NCBI RefSeq assembly: GCF_009184395.1
Contig: NZ_WEIC01000005.1
Coordinates: 124,001-188,000, forward strand
Length of the DNA: 64,000 bases
Source of the DNA: Amylibacter sp. SFDW26
GTDB taxonomy: Bacteria > Pseudomonadota > Alphaproteobacteria > Rhodobacterales > Rhodobacteraceae
Direction: 5' to 3'
Positions 1 through 9,202 of this stretch are shown here, one piece after another (the stretch's first letter is position 1; every line of letters begins with the position of its first letter). Below the pieces are notes generated by a model that worked only from the letters and a program-made list of their open reading frames with translations, had not been told where the DNA came from and ran no database searches. The position numbers and the translations under genes were made by a program.

Positions 1-2
1 TT

Positions 3-1037
3 TGGCGTTTTGAACGTGAAGATCACGAAATCAAATATGGTGCCAAACTGACAGTCCGCGAAGGCCAAGCCGCCGTTTTGGTTCATGAAGGCCAATTGGC
101 AGATGTCTTTAGCCCAGGATTATACATGTTGGAAACAAACAACATGCCGATCCTAACCACGTTGAACCATTGGGATCACGGCTTTGAAAGCCCGTTTAAA
201 TCCGAGATTTACTTTATCAACACCACACGTTTCCAAAATTTGAAATGGGGGACTAAAAACCCAATCATTTGCCGCGATCCAGAGTTTGGCCCAATTCGTT
301 TACGTGCTTACGGTACCTATGAAGTAAAGGTTTCGAACCCAGCGCTGTTCTTGACCGAGATTGTTGGCACTGACGGTGAATTCACGATGGATGAAATCAG
401 TTACGCCATTCGTAACATCATCGTATCGCGGTTTTCCGCAGCGATCAGTGCCAGTGGTATCCCTGTGTTGGATATGGCTGCAAACACGCCTGATTTGGGT
501 AAACTATTGGCCGCACGTATTGCGCCAGAAATTGCTGAATTCGGGATTGAATTGCCCAATCTATACATCGAAAATATATCTTTGCCAGAAGCCGTAGAAG
601 CTGCGCTAGACAAGCGCACGTCTATGGGCATGGCGGGCGACTTGGGCCGTTTCACACAGTATTCAGCCGCAGAAGCGATGACGCAAGCAGCCTCTAACCC
701 AAATGGCGGGGGCGGCATGGGCGCTGGCCTTGGCATGGGCATGGGTATGATGGTTGCGCAAAACATGGGGCCATGGGGTGCACGCCCAGAGGCCACACAT
801 GTGCCACCACCGCCACCTGCCCCACCCGCAGTTGAGCATGTTTGGCATATTGCTGAAGGCGGCAAAACATCTGGGCCGTTTTCCAAAGCTGATTTGGGCC
901 GTATGGTAACCGAGGGCACGTTAAAGCGGGACACATATGTTTGGACACCGGGCCAAGATGGTTGGAAGAAAGCAAATGATGTTGTGGAGCTGGCACAGCT
1001 GTTTACAATCGCTCCACCTCCACCGCCAAAGGGTTAA
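3..1037 (+). CDS. SPFH-domain (virion-core-type) protein with C-terminal GYF_2 domain, 5' partial
   Basis: The frame is open from base 3, so the true start lies upstream of the window; the TTG at 78 is internal. The visible N-terminal two thirds resembles the SPFH/'virion core protein' family that includes Bacillus subtilis YdjI, a membrane-associated scaffold protein. It is followed by a Gly/Met-rich stretch (near 700-770), a proline-rich hinge (near 800-830) and a GYF_2-type module (WHIAEGG...SGPFS...GQDGW) near 840-1000. A second poly-proline tail ends the protein. The next gene starts 6 bases downstream, so the two are probably co-transcribed. Family assignment is from recognised motifs; a role in membrane stress is inferred from the YdjI analogy and neighbours. 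Confidence 0.8.
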   Translation, partial: WRFEREDHEIKYGAKLTVREGQAAVLVHEGQLADVFSPGLYMLETNNMPILTTLNHWDHGFESPFKSEIYFINTTRFQNLKWGTKNPIICRDPEFGPIRLRAYGTYEVKVSNPALFLTEIVGTDGEFTMDEISYAIRNIIVSRFSAAISASGIPVLDMAANTPDLGKLLAARIAPEIAEFGIELPNLYIENISLPEAVEAALDKRTSMGMAGDLGRFTQYSAAEAMTQAASNPNGGGGMGAGLGMGMGMMVAQNMGPWGARPEATHVPPPPPAPPAVEHVWHIAEGGKTSGPFSKADLGRMVTEGTLKRDTYVWTPGQDGWKKANDVVELAQLFTIAPPPPPKG

Positions 1038-1043
1038 CATCCC

Positions 1044-2180
1044 ATGACCACAGAGGTCGAAGAACATCGTTTTCCATGTGACACATGCGGTTCGGACTTG
1101 CGATACAGTCCGGGCACATCGCTGTTGCATTGCGATCATTGTGGGTCCGAAGAAAAAATAACCAATCGCGGAGTTTGGAAAAAGCTATCCATACGCGAAT
1201 TGGATTTCCGTAAAGCGGTCAAAGATCAGCTTCCAGAACAAGATATGGAAGAACTGCGTACAGTTTCATGTGTAAACTGTGGTGCGCATGTAGAGTTTGA
1301 ACCGAATATACATTCCACAGAATGCCCATTTTGCGCGACCCCTTTGGTCACGGATACGGGCACAGATCGCCAGATTAAGCCCAAAGGGTTACTGCCATTT
1401 GAATTGGCTGAAAAAGACGCGCGCAAGCGTATGACAGATTGGTTAGGGCGTTTGTGGTTTGCCCCAAATGGTTTGCAAGATTACGCACGTAAAGGGCGTA
1501 AGATGCAGGGGATATATGTGCCCTATTGGACGTATGATGCAGACACAAAATCCAGCTATACAGGCCAACGCGGTACTATTTATTACGAAACACGCCGTGT
1601 TGCCGTGAATGTTAATGGCAGACGGCAAATGCAAAACCGCCAAGTACAGCGCATTCGCTGGACCCATACATCAGGGCGCGTTGCGCGGTTTTTCGATGAT
1701 GTTTTGGTGTTGGGCTCCAAAAGCCTACCCAAGAAATATACCGATGCTTTGGCACCTTGGGATTTATCCGCATTAGAACCTTATCGCCCAGAATATTTAG
1801 CTGGCTTTCGCGCGGAGAGTTATACGGTGCAATTGGACGAAGGGTATAAAGAAGCCCGCGATTATATGAACCGTATGATTGTGCGTGATGTAAAGTTTGA
1901 CATTGGCGGGGATCGCCAAAAGATCGGGTCGTTGGACACCGAAATCGGTACCTTGACCTTTAAACATGTGCTGCTCCCCGTTTGGTTAGCAGCTTATAAG
2001 TATCGCGGAAAAACTTACCGCTTTGTGGTGAACGGACGCACTGGAACCGTCCAAGGCGAACGCCCCTATTCAGCATGGAAAATCGCGTTTACAGTTGGTT
2101 TAGGTTTATTGGCCGCTGCCGCGATTGGTTTCTTGATAGCGCAAGGCAATGCTGGCAACGTGAGCTTCACAAATTATTAA
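1044..2180 (+). CDS. Zinc-ribbon protein with C-terminal membrane anchor (YdjG-like)
   Basis: 378 residues. Two zinc-ribbon motifs are visible at the N-terminus: CDTCG with CDHCG (about residues 13-34) and CVNCG with CPFC (about 76-98). A hydrophobic segment near residues 347-367 should anchor the protein in the inner membrane with a short tail. Relatives are often mislabelled 'primosomal protein N'' because of the zinc ribbons, but no helicase motifs are present. In B. subtilis a similar zinc-ribbon membrane protein (YdjG) works with the SPFH protein YdjI and PspA. Here the gene follows an SPFH gene by 6 bases, which supports the same pairing. Exact role is inference. Confidence 0.75.
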   Translation: MTTEVEEHRFPCDTCGSDLRYSPGTSLLHCDHCGSEEKITNRGVWKKLSIRELDFRKAVKDQLPEQDMEELRTVSCVNCGAHVEFEPNIHSTECPFCATPLVTDTGTDRQIKPKGLLPFELAEKDARKRMTDWLGRLWFAPNGLQDYARKGRKMQGIYVPYWTYDADTKSSYTGQRGTIYYETRRVAVNVNGRRQMQNRQVQRIRWTHTSGRVARFFDDVLVLGSKSLPKKYTDALAPWDLSALEPYRPEYLAGFRAESYTVQLDEGYKEARDYMNRMIVRDVKFDIGGDRQKIGSLDTEIGTLTFKHVLLPVWLAAYKYRGKTYRFVVNGRTGTVQGERPYSAWKIAFTVGLGLLAAAAIGFLIAQGNAGNVSFTNY

Positions 2181-2189
2181 GGATACTCG

Positions 2190-2936
2190 ATGTTTCCCAT
2201 TCGCGATCATAACCCTTCTGGCAACCGTCCCTATGTGACATGGGCGTTGATTGCGATAAATGTCATTGTGTTTGCGCTTTATGTGCCGATTTTAAATAAT
2301 GATGCTGCATTAAGTACGCTATGGAACAATTGGGCGATGATCCCTGCCGAAGTCACCGCTGGTATGGATTATCATACGGCTGTGACATCAATGTTTCTAC
2401 ATGGTGGGTTCATGCATATTGCGGGTAACATGCTGTTTTTATACATCTTTGGCGATAATGTGGAAGATGCTATGGGACACATGCCATTTTTGGGGTTTTA
2501 CCTGCTCAGTGGATTAGGTGCGGATGTATTCCATATCATGTCTAACCCAAATTCGCCCATTCCTACAGTCGGGGCATCGGGTGCGATTGCGGGCGTTATG
2601 GGGGCTTATTTGCTATTGTATCCAAAAGCCAAAGTGGATGTTTTGTTTATCTTCATCATTTTCTTCAAAATCTTCAAATGGCCTGCTTGGGTTGTTTTGG
2701 CAGGCTGGATGGCTATGCAGATGTTTGGCGGGCTATCCACATCAGCCACAGGTGGCGGTGTGGCTTATTGGGCCCATATTGGCGGGTTTATCGTTGGCGC
2801 GGCTTTAGCTGTTCCATTGTGGTTACGCCTTGGCGGACAAGCATTTTGGAGTAAAAGTCATTATCACCCACCGCATCCAGAAACATTTGTAGAGCGTTCA
2901 ACAACGATTCCGATTGTGCGGCGACGTAAAAGATAA
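2190..2936 (+). CDS. Rhomboid family intramembrane serine protease
   Basis: 248 residues with six or more hydrophobic segments. The catalytic dyad is visible as GASG (Ser about 130) and AHIGG (His about 196), and the family's HGGFMHIAGNM segment in TM2 is present around residues 71-81. Rhomboids cut membrane proteins within or next to transmembrane helices. A ribosome-binding site AAGGA lies 7 bases before the ATG, and the gap to the upstream zinc-ribbon gene is 9 bases, so this is the third gene of the same unit. Its substrate is unknown; its membrane-anchored neighbours are plausible candidates. Confidence 0.9.
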   Translation: MFPIRDHNPSGNRPYVTWALIAINVIVFALYVPILNNDAALSTLWNNWAMIPAEVTAGMDYHTAVTSMFLHGGFMHIAGNMLFLYIFGDNVEDAMGHMPFLGFYLLSGLGADVFHIMSNPNSPIPTVGASGAIAGVMGAYLLLYPKAKVDVLFIFIIFFKIFKWPAWVVLAGWMAMQMFGGLSTSATGGGVAYWAHIGGFIVGAALAVPLWLRLGGQAFWSKSHYHPPHPETFVERSTTIPIVRRRKR

Positions 2937-3039
2937 AGCCTATTCATCTGCGACACTTACAGGCGCTCTTGCTCTTGCCCATCCCTATGATCCCGCGTAA
3001 TACATCCGCTGAATGACTAACAGCGATTGAAAGAAGACA

Positions 3040-4290
3040 ATGTCCCGTATCGTGATGAAATTTGGCGGCACCTCTGTGGCTGATCTGGATAAGATCGCCA
3101 ATGCAGCTAATAAAGTGAAACAAGAGGTTGATAACGGCCACGAAGTGATCGTGATCGTGTCAGCCATGTCAGGCAAAACCAACGAACTTGTTGGCTGGGT
3201 CAAAGACAGCGCACCAGCGGACGGCTTGTATGATAAGGCTGAATACGACGCGGTTGTGTCTTCTGGCGAAAACGTGACCTCTGGTTTGATGGCAATGCGT
3301 TTGCAAGAAATGGGCGTGGCTGCACGGAGTTGGCAAGGTTGGCAAGTGCCATTACAGTGTACAGGTAATCACGAAGCAGCGCGTATTGATGCGATCCCAT
3401 CCGAAAACATGGATGCGTCTTTTGCATCTGGCGTAAAAGTGGCTGTCGTTGCGGGTTTCCAAGGTGTTATGGCAGACGGTCGTATCGCAACATTGGGCCG
3501 TGGCGGGTCGGATACAACAGCCGTGGCGTTCGCTGCTGCATTTGAAGCAGAGCGTTGTGACATCTATACTGACGTTGATGGAATTTACACAACGGACCCA
3601 CGTATCGTTTCGGATGCACGTAAACTGCATAAAATCTCATACGAAGAGATGTTGGAATTGGCGTCACTAGGCGCAAAAGTGCTGCAAACAAGATCAGTAG
3701 AGCTTGCCCGCAGCTACCGCGTGAAATTGCGCGTATTATCAAGTTTTGAAGAAGACATATCAGAAGAAGTTGGCACATTGGTTTGCCAAGAAGAGGATAT
3801 AATGGAAAATATTCGCGTTGTTAAAGGCGTTGCATACTCTCGCGACGAAGCAAAAATGACATTGCTCTCAGTGGCTGACCGCCCTGGTGTGGCTGCTGCA
3901 ATCTTTGGCCCATTGGCAGAGGCTGGTGTGAATGTTGACATGATCGTGCAAAACATATCCGAAGATGGCCGCACAGACATGACATTCTCTTGCCCAACAG
4001 ATCACGTTGCTTTGGCAGAGAAAGCAATGACAGATGCGCAAACATCTGGCGAATTAAACTACAAAGAATTGGTGACTGATTCTGACGTAGCCAAGATATC
4101 TATCGTAGGTAACGGCATGCGTTCGCAAGCAGGTGTTGCAACGAAAATGTTCCAAGTTTTGGCTGATGAAGGTGTAAACATTAAGGTTATTACGACTTCT
4201 GAGATTAAAGTCTCTGTTTTGGTAGATCGCAAATATATGGAATTGGCGGTCCGTGCTTTGCATGATACGTTCGAGCTCGGAATAGAGTAG
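3040..4290 (+). CDS. lysC: Aspartate kinase
   Basis: 416 residues, the usual length. It phosphorylates L-aspartate, the first step to lysine, threonine and methionine. The N-terminal KFGGTS motif (residues 7-12) begins the amino-acid kinase domain, and the conserved GRGGSDTTAVAFA segment sits around residue 150. Two ACT domains fill the C-terminus (about 265-416), the usual site of allosteric feedback by lysine and threonine. A GAAAGAAG ribosome-binding site precedes the ATG. The gene is followed 15 bases later by ptsP, a linkage common in Rhodobacterales. The later thrC at 14.2-15.6 kb uses the same pathway. Confidence 0.96.
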   Translation: MSRIVMKFGGTSVADLDKIANAANKVKQEVDNGHEVIVIVSAMSGKTNELVGWVKDSAPADGLYDKAEYDAVVSSGENVTSGLMAMRLQEMGVAARSWQGWQVPLQCTGNHEAARIDAIPSENMDASFASGVKVAVVAGFQGVMADGRIATLGRGGSDTTAVAFAAAFEAERCDIYTDVDGIYTTDPRIVSDARKLHKISYEEMLELASLGAKVLQTRSVELARSYRVKLRVLSSFEEDISEEVGTLVCQEEDIMENIRVVKGVAYSRDEAKMTLLSVADRPGVAAAIFGPLAEAGVNVDMIVQNISEDGRTDMTFSCPTDHVALAEKAMTDAQTSGELNYKELVTDSDVAKISIVGNGMRSQAGVATKMFQVLADEGVNIKVITTSEIKVSVLVDRKYMELAVRALHDTFELGIE

Positions 4291-4305
4291 TAGCAAAGCA
4301 ATTTC

Positions 4306-6549
4306 ATGGCCCAAAAAAGCGGCGTTAATTCAAGAACACTTCTGCAAAACTTGCGTGATACGCTTGCAGAAGATGGGGACGGTCAAGAACGGCTGGATCA
4401 CATCACACAATTGGTTTCCGAAAGCATGGAAACCGAAGTGTGTTCTATTTACCTGCGCCGTGATCCCCAAACATTGGAACTTTGCGCCACCGAAGGCTTG
4501 AACAAAGAGGCCGTTCACCAAACGCGGATGCGTGTGGGCGAAGGCCTGGTTGGTCGTATTGCCAAACGCGCAGCCCCTATCAACACCAAAAACGCCCCTC
4601 AGGAAAAAGGCTTTCGCTACATGGCCGAAACAGGCGAGGAATTGTTTTCTTCGCTATTAGGTGTGCCAATTCAACGTTTGGGCGAAGTTTTGGGCGTTTT
4701 GGTTGTGCAAAGCAAAGATGCACGCAAATACACTGATGATGAAGTCTATGCATTAGAAGTCGTCGCGATGGTCATTGCTGAGATGAAAGAACTGGGTGCT
4801 TTCACAGGTGAAGGCGAAGCCATGACGGCGCCGCACCAACGCGCGCACCTGTTCCGTGGCGGCTCTGCCCAAGAAGGTGCCGCACGTGGCGTGGTGTTGT
4901 TGCATGATCCAAAAATCGTCATTGCCAACCCCGTTGCCGATGACCCCGAAATCGAAAAAGGACGTTTAAACGATGCCATTCAGCAATTACGTTTGAACGT
5001 TGATGTTCTGCTGTCTGCCAATCAGAACGAAGACAAAGAACAGATCGAGGTCATGGAATCCTACCGCATGTTCGCCAACTCACGCGGATGGGTGGCACGG
5101 TTGGAAGCCAGTATTGATAGTGGTCTTGCGGCAGAAGTTGCGGTTGAAAAAGAGCAATCCGCAACACGCGCCCGTATGTCCCGCGTCCCAGACCCATATC
5201 TGCGCGAACGTTTGCACGATTTGGATGATTTATCGAACCGTTTGTTACGCCTGTTAACGGGCCAAGGTCGCGCTGCTGGCGACAGTGTTCCAGACAATGC
5301 CGTTCTAGTCGCCAGCAATATTGGCCCTGCCGAATTGCTGGAATATGGAAAAAAAATCAAAGGTTTAGTTCTAGAACACGGTTCTGTCGGTTCACATGCT
5401 GCCATTATCGCACGCGCATGGGCCATCCCAATGGTCATTCATGCGGATAACATAACACGCGAAGCGTTGAACGGCGATGAAGTCTTGGTGGATGGCGATC
5501 AAGGCATCGTACATTTGCGCCCTGATGAAAGCATAACAGCCGCATTCAAAGATAAGATCGCGATGCTTACGGAAGCACAGCAGAAATATGTCGCGATCCG
5601 TGATGAACCTGCTGCAACGCTGGACGGCGTTAAAATTGGCATGCAAATGAATGCGGGCCTGATGGCAGATTTGCCAAGCTTGCCCACATCAGGCGCAGAA
5701 GGTGTCGGCTTGTTCCGGACTGAGTTACAATTCCTGTTACGGAATTCCATGCCTAAACGGAGTGATTTGGCCAATCTATATGGACGTGTTTTTGACGCTG
5801 CTGGTGATTTGCCGATTAATTTCCGCACATTGGATATTGGTTCTGACAAAGTACTACCTTACCTCCAACCAGAGGACGAACCAAACCCTGCGATGGGTTG
5901 GCGTGCGATCCGTGTGGGTTTGGATAAAAAAGGCGTCATGCAGATGCAGTTGCAAGCCTTTATTCGTGCTGCAAACGGTCGGCCTTTACGGGTGATGTTT
6001 CCCTTCGTTGCACAATATGGCGAGTTTAAAGACGCCAAAGCAATGCTGGGTGCAGTTTTACGTAACGAAGAACGTTTGGGGCATGTGATGCCAGCCGATG
6101 TAAAAGTGGGCGCAATGCTGGAAACTCCCAGTCTTGCCTTTGCCCCTGATCAGTTTTTTGAAGAATGCGATTTCATTTCCATTGGTGGCAATGACCTGAA
6201 ACAATTCTTCTATGCTGCGGACCGCGAAAACGAACGCGTCCGTCGCCGCTATGACACATTAAACGTAAGCTTCATGCGCTTCATCGGACAGATTGCCGAT
6301 CGCTGCGATAGTTTTGGCACGCCTGTTAGTTTCTGTGGTGAAGATGCGGGGCGTCCGATTGAAGCGATGTGTTTTGCAGCCATGGGGTTGCGCAACCTAT
6401 CCATGCGCCCTGCTTCTATTGGGCCTGTGAAGCATATGCTGCGCAAAACGGACTTGGGCGAAGCGCGTGCAATGATTGACGAAGCTATGGCTTCTGGTGA
6501 ACAATCCATTCGTGGTCATGTTATGGAATGGCTGAAATCGCGGGGATAA
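4306..6549 (+). CDS. ptsP: Phosphoenolpyruvate-protein phosphotransferase PtsP (EI-Ntr)
   Basis: 747 residues, typical of the nitrogen-PTS enzyme I. A GAF sensor domain occupies about residues 20-165, where glutamine/2-oxoglutarate signals are sensed in known homologues. It is followed by the PEP-utilising N-terminal domain, the phosphohistidine domain (GSVGSHAAIIAR, His about 364) and the C-terminal PEP-binding TIM barrel (GLFRTE, SIGGNDLKQF, FCGEDAGRP). It takes phosphate from PEP and passes it to NPr and then EIIA-Ntr, which regulates potassium, nitrogen and carbon responses. It is cytoplasmic. The gene lies 15 bases after lysC and is probably co-transcribed with it. Confidence 0.95.
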   Translation: MAQKSGVNSRTLLQNLRDTLAEDGDGQERLDHITQLVSESMETEVCSIYLRRDPQTLELCATEGLNKEAVHQTRMRVGEGLVGRIAKRAAPINTKNAPQEKGFRYMAETGEELFSSLLGVPIQRLGEVLGVLVVQSKDARKYTDDEVYALEVVAMVIAEMKELGAFTGEGEAMTAPHQRAHLFRGGSAQEGAARGVVLLHDPKIVIANPVADDPEIEKGRLNDAIQQLRLNVDVLLSANQNEDKEQIEVMESYRMFANSRGWVARLEASIDSGLAAEVAVEKEQSATRARMSRVPDPYLRERLHDLDDLSNRLLRLLTGQGRAAGDSVPDNAVLVASNIGPAELLEYGKKIKGLVLEHGSVGSHAAIIARAWAIPMVIHADNITREALNGDEVLVDGDQGIVHLRPDESITAAFKDKIAMLTEAQQKYVAIRDEPAATLDGVKIGMQMNAGLMADLPSLPTSGAEGVGLFRTELQFLLRNSMPKRSDLANLYGRVFDAAGDLPINFRTLDIGSDKVLPYLQPEDEPNPAMGWRAIRVGLDKKGVMQMQLQAFIRAANGRPLRVMFPFVAQYGEFKDAKAMLGAVLRNEERLGHVMPADVKVGAMLETPSLAFAPDQFFEECDFISIGGNDLKQFFYAADRENERVRRRYDTLNVSFMRFIGQIADRCDSFGTPVSFCGEDAGRPIEAMCFAAMGLRNLSMRPASIGPVKHMLRKTDLGEARAMIDEAMASGEQSIRGHVMEWLKSRG

Positions 6550-6580
6550 ATCCCCAAGTTTCTTTATTGCTTAAGTATCC

Positions 6581-6604
6581 AAAAATGGTGGGCTAAAGCC
6601 CACC
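6581..6604 (-). terminator. Rho-independent terminator of the GNAT gene
   Basis: A perfect 8-bp stem (GGTGGGCT/AGCCCACC, 2-nt loop) at 6587-6604 overlaps the last base of the acetyltransferase stop codon on the minus strand. It is followed on that strand by five T residues (A-run 6581-6585 on plus). Confidence 0.7.
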
Positions 6605-7095
6605 TACGATGCTTTTGCAACAACACCTGACACGCCATCAAACGCACCATCAGACAATTCTAATGTCAGCACCCGTTCTGGGTTCACAGGTTGTGGGTAA
6701 TCTAGGTTAGTATTCTTCTGAAACCCGAACCGACCATAATATGGTGCATCGCCCACCAATAACACACGCTTCCAGCCCAATGCACGGGCTGCACCCAAGC
6801 TTTGGTGCATTAACAGGTTACCAAGCCCCTCACCCTGACAGGTTGGGTGTACGGCAATCGGGCCGAGCAGTAATGTTTCAGCTTTGTCTTCACCAATAAC
6901 TATAGGCCAATATCGGATTACACCTGATAAAACGCCCAGATCATCCCGAGCGACCAAACAAAGTGCTGAAATAGGGTCGACACCTTCACGCAAACGGTAA
7001 GACGAAAGTGCCTCGCGACCAGGCGCAAAAGATAGATCGTAAAGGTTTTCAACCTCCCACCAATCGTCTTTTGTTTCTGGCGCCAAACGGAACAT
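6604..7095 (-). CDS. GNAT N-acetyltransferase (YhbS-like)
   Basis: 163 residues. The acetyl-CoA-binding motif is visible as GPIAVHPTCQGEGLGNLLM, and the GDAPYYGRFGF segment is typical of the YhbS subgroup of GNAT acetyltransferases. The substrate is unknown. The gene is convergent with ptsP, and its own terminator hairpin begins at the stop codon. It is divergent from the flavin reductase gene, with about 100 bases between the two starts that should hold both promoters. Confidence 0.85.
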   Translation of the reverse strand: MFRLAPETKDDWWEVENLYDLSFAPGREALSSYRLREGVDPISALCLVARDDLGVLSGVIRYWPIVIGEDKAETLLLGPIAVHPTCQGEGLGNLLMHQSLGAARALGWKRVLLVGDAPYYGRFGFQKNTNLDYPQPVNPERVLTLELSDGAFDGVSGVVAKAS

Positions 7096-7197
7096 GCGTT
7101 TTACTCATTTTATCGTGACGCGCCTATTCGCGAAACCTCTAGCATTGCCGATAACATGGGGTTACCAATTGGGCAATTCTTGATGAGAGACCAAAAT

Positions 7198-7806
7198 ATG
7201 TTTTACAGACCAATCGTAGATCCAAAACCCCTGCCGCATGACCCATTCAAAGCCATCATCGCGCCGCGCCCAATTGGATGGATTTCAACGCTGAATAAAG
7301 ATGGCACAGCAAACCTTGCGCCTTATTCCTTTTTCAACGGTGTTCAGGATGAACCACCAATGATTATGTTTGCCGAAGGTGGCCCAAAGATGGGGATTGA
7401 TGAACCAAAGGATAGTGTTCGGAATATCCAAGAAACAGGTGAGTTTTGTGTGAACATCGTTTCAGATGCTTTGAAAGATGCAATGAATGTGACCAGTGCG
7501 CATCTGCCCTATGGCACAGATGAATTCGTGGAAGCGGGTTTAGACAAAGGGATAGCGAAAGTGATCAAGACGCCCTATGTGGCGGCAAGTCCTGTTGTGA
7601 TGGAATGCAAGTTGCACCAAATCGTACCGTTGCTGGGCAACGGTCAAATGGTGATTGGCGAAGTCGTTGGTATTCACATCCAAGACGCACATATCAAAGA
7701 CGGTATATTAGACGTCACCAGCTATGCCCCATTGGCGCGTTTAGGGTACCGCGATTATACATCTGTCATGGATGTCTTTTCATTGAACCGCCCTGGTCAA
7801 TCTTAG
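7198..7806 (+). CDS. Flavin reductase family protein
   Basis: About 202 residues from the preferred start. The frame is open back to an ATG at 7156, but the ATG at 7198 has GAGAGA upstream at the right distance and gives the family N-terminus (MFYRPIVDPKPLP). The segment APRPIGWISTLN and the following APYSFFN are characteristic of the FMN-binding split-barrel flavin reductase family. These enzymes bind FMN and often supply reduced flavin to a partner oxygenase; no partner is evident here. The stop codon overlaps the start of the next gene by one base. Confidence 0.88.
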   Translation: MFYRPIVDPKPLPHDPFKAIIAPRPIGWISTLNKDGTANLAPYSFFNGVQDEPPMIMFAEGGPKMGIDEPKDSVRNIQETGEFCVNIVSDALKDAMNVTSAHLPYGTDEFVEAGLDKGIAKVIKTPYVAASPVVMECKLHQIVPLLGNGQMVIGEVVGIHIQDAHIKDGILDVTSYAPLARLGYRDYTSVMDVFSLNRPGQS

Positions 7807-8270
7807 TGGAGCCTTTTGCGATATACGAATTGAATGGTTTTGGGACTGGTACACTGGCCTTGTGCCGCCAACCCAATGGGCCAGAAGACTTTGATCAGAT
7901 CGCAGATTGGCAACCATCGGTGGTTGTGACCCATACGCAAGAACTGGAGTTCCCTGAAATAGAGCCCAGCTTGCCCATGCATTTTTTAAAAGCAGAATAC
8001 GATTGGTTGCATTTACCGATTGTCGATTTTGGCGCCCCCGATATCAGTGATTGGGGCGATAATCTTAATAATTTGAAAGCAACTTTAAATGCGGGCGGAC
8101 GTATCTTGGCGCATTGCAAAGGCGGTCAGGGTCGCTCTGGTATGTTGCTGTTGAAACTATTGGTGTCACAGGGTGAAGCTCCTGAAACAGCCCTCGCCCG
8201 TATTCGTGCGGTGAGGCCACATGCCGTTGAAACAAAAGAACAGTATAATTGGGCGATAAAGCCTCTTTAA
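7806..8270 (+). CDS. Protein-tyrosine-phosphatase-like protein
   Basis: 154 residues using a GTG start whose G is the last base of the upstream stop codon (TAGTG), a translational coupling arrangement. The catalytic P-loop HCKGGQGRSG is clear (His103, Cys104, Arg110), matching HCx5R of cysteine-based phosphatases. A candidate general acid is Asp74 or Asp79 in the VDFGAPD segment. The frame is open upstream to 7605, but that part runs through the flavin reductase gene and is not expected to be used. Likely cytoplasmic. Substrate unknown; dual-specificity and PTP-like families both fit. Confidence 0.85.
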   Translation: MEPFAIYELNGFGTGTLALCRQPNGPEDFDQIADWQPSVVVTHTQELEFPEIEPSLPMHFLKAEYDWLHLPIVDFGAPDISDWGDNLNNLKATLNAGGRILAHCKGGQGRSGMLLLKLLVSQGEAPETALARIRAVRPHAVETKEQYNWAIKPL

Positions 8271-8324
8271 AAGAAGCCATTTGCGGCCTAATGTCAGGCC
8301 AAATTGAATTGAAGGATAAGCATT

Positions 8325-9194
8325 ATGGAAACAGTCATTGGGGTAATGGGCGGCAGCGGCATTTATGAGATTGATGGCCTAGAAAACGCTGAATGGCGTA
8401 CAATCGACAGCCCTTTTGGTGCCCCTTCTGATGATCTGTTATTTGGCACGCTGAACGGTGTGAAAATGGTATTTTTACCGCGTCATGGACGTGGCCATAA
8501 GCAATCCCCAAGCACTGTGAATTACCGCGCAAATATTGATGCCATGAAACGTGCTGGTGTGACAGATGTGATTTCCGTCTCTGCCTGTGGATCCTTTCGC
8601 GAAGAAATGGCACCAGGTGATTTTGTGATAGTCGACCAATTCATTGACCGCACATTTGCCCGTGAAAAATCGTTCTTTGGATCAGGTTGCGTGGCACATG
8701 TTTCTGTTGCCCACCCAACTTGCCCACGTCTGTCAGCAGCTTGTCTTGAAGCAGCAACCGCAGAAGGTATTACTGTGCACAATGGCGGCACCTATCTGGC
8801 GATGGAAGGCCCACAATTTTCGACATTGGCAGAAAGTAAGATGTACCGCGAAAGTTGGGGCTGTGATGTGATCGGCATGACCAATATGCCAGAGGCAAAA
8901 TTGGCACGCGAAGCCGAGCTTTGTTATGCCTCTGTCGCGATGATCACGGATTATGACAGCTGGCATCCAGATCATGGCGAAGTCGATGTGACAAAAATCA
9001 TTGAAACGCTTATGGGTAACTCTGGTAAAGCCAAAGGTATGGTGGCACGGCTGCCAGCCCTATTAGGAACTGAACGCGAGCTTTGCCCACATGGGTGTGA
9101 TCGCGCGTTGGAATATGCCATTATGACCCAAGACCCACACCGTGACCCAGAATTGGTGGCAAAATTAGATGCCGTTGCTGGGCGCGTTTTATAG
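8325..9194 (+). CDS. mtnP: S-methyl-5'-thioadenosine phosphorylase
   Basis: 289 residues, normal length. The N-terminus IGVMGGSGIYEIDGL and the PRHGRGH segment are hallmarks of MTAP, and MEGPQFSTLAES is the family purine/sugar-binding motif. It splits methylthioadenosine, the by-product of polyamine and homoserine-lactone synthesis, with phosphate to adenine and methylthioribose-1-phosphate. The apt gene two genes downstream would recycle the adenine to AMP, so the pair forms a salvage route. AAGGAT lies 8 bases upstream of the ATG. Confidence 0.95.
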   Translation: METVIGVMGGSGIYEIDGLENAEWRTIDSPFGAPSDDLLFGTLNGVKMVFLPRHGRGHKQSPSTVNYRANIDAMKRAGVTDVISVSACGSFREEMAPGDFVIVDQFIDRTFAREKSFFGSGCVAHVSVAHPTCPRLSAACLEAATAEGITVHNGGTYLAMEGPQFSTLAESKMYRESWGCDVIGMTNMPEAKLAREAELCYASVAMITDYDSWHPDHGEVDVTKIIETLMGNSGKAKGMVARLPALLGTERELCPHGCDRALEYAIMTQDPHRDPELVAKLDAVAGRVL

Positions 9195-9202
9195 GTTATT
9201 TT

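Noticed and set aside
401-934. 177-codon frame on the minus strand
   Set aside because: Antisense shadow of the SPFH gene; codon use and low-complexity composition follow the Gly/Pro-rich coding strand.
7605-7805. Upstream extension of the phosphatase frame
   Set aside because: Lies fully within the flavin reductase gene; the GTG at 7806 gives a family-like N-terminus and stop-start overlap.
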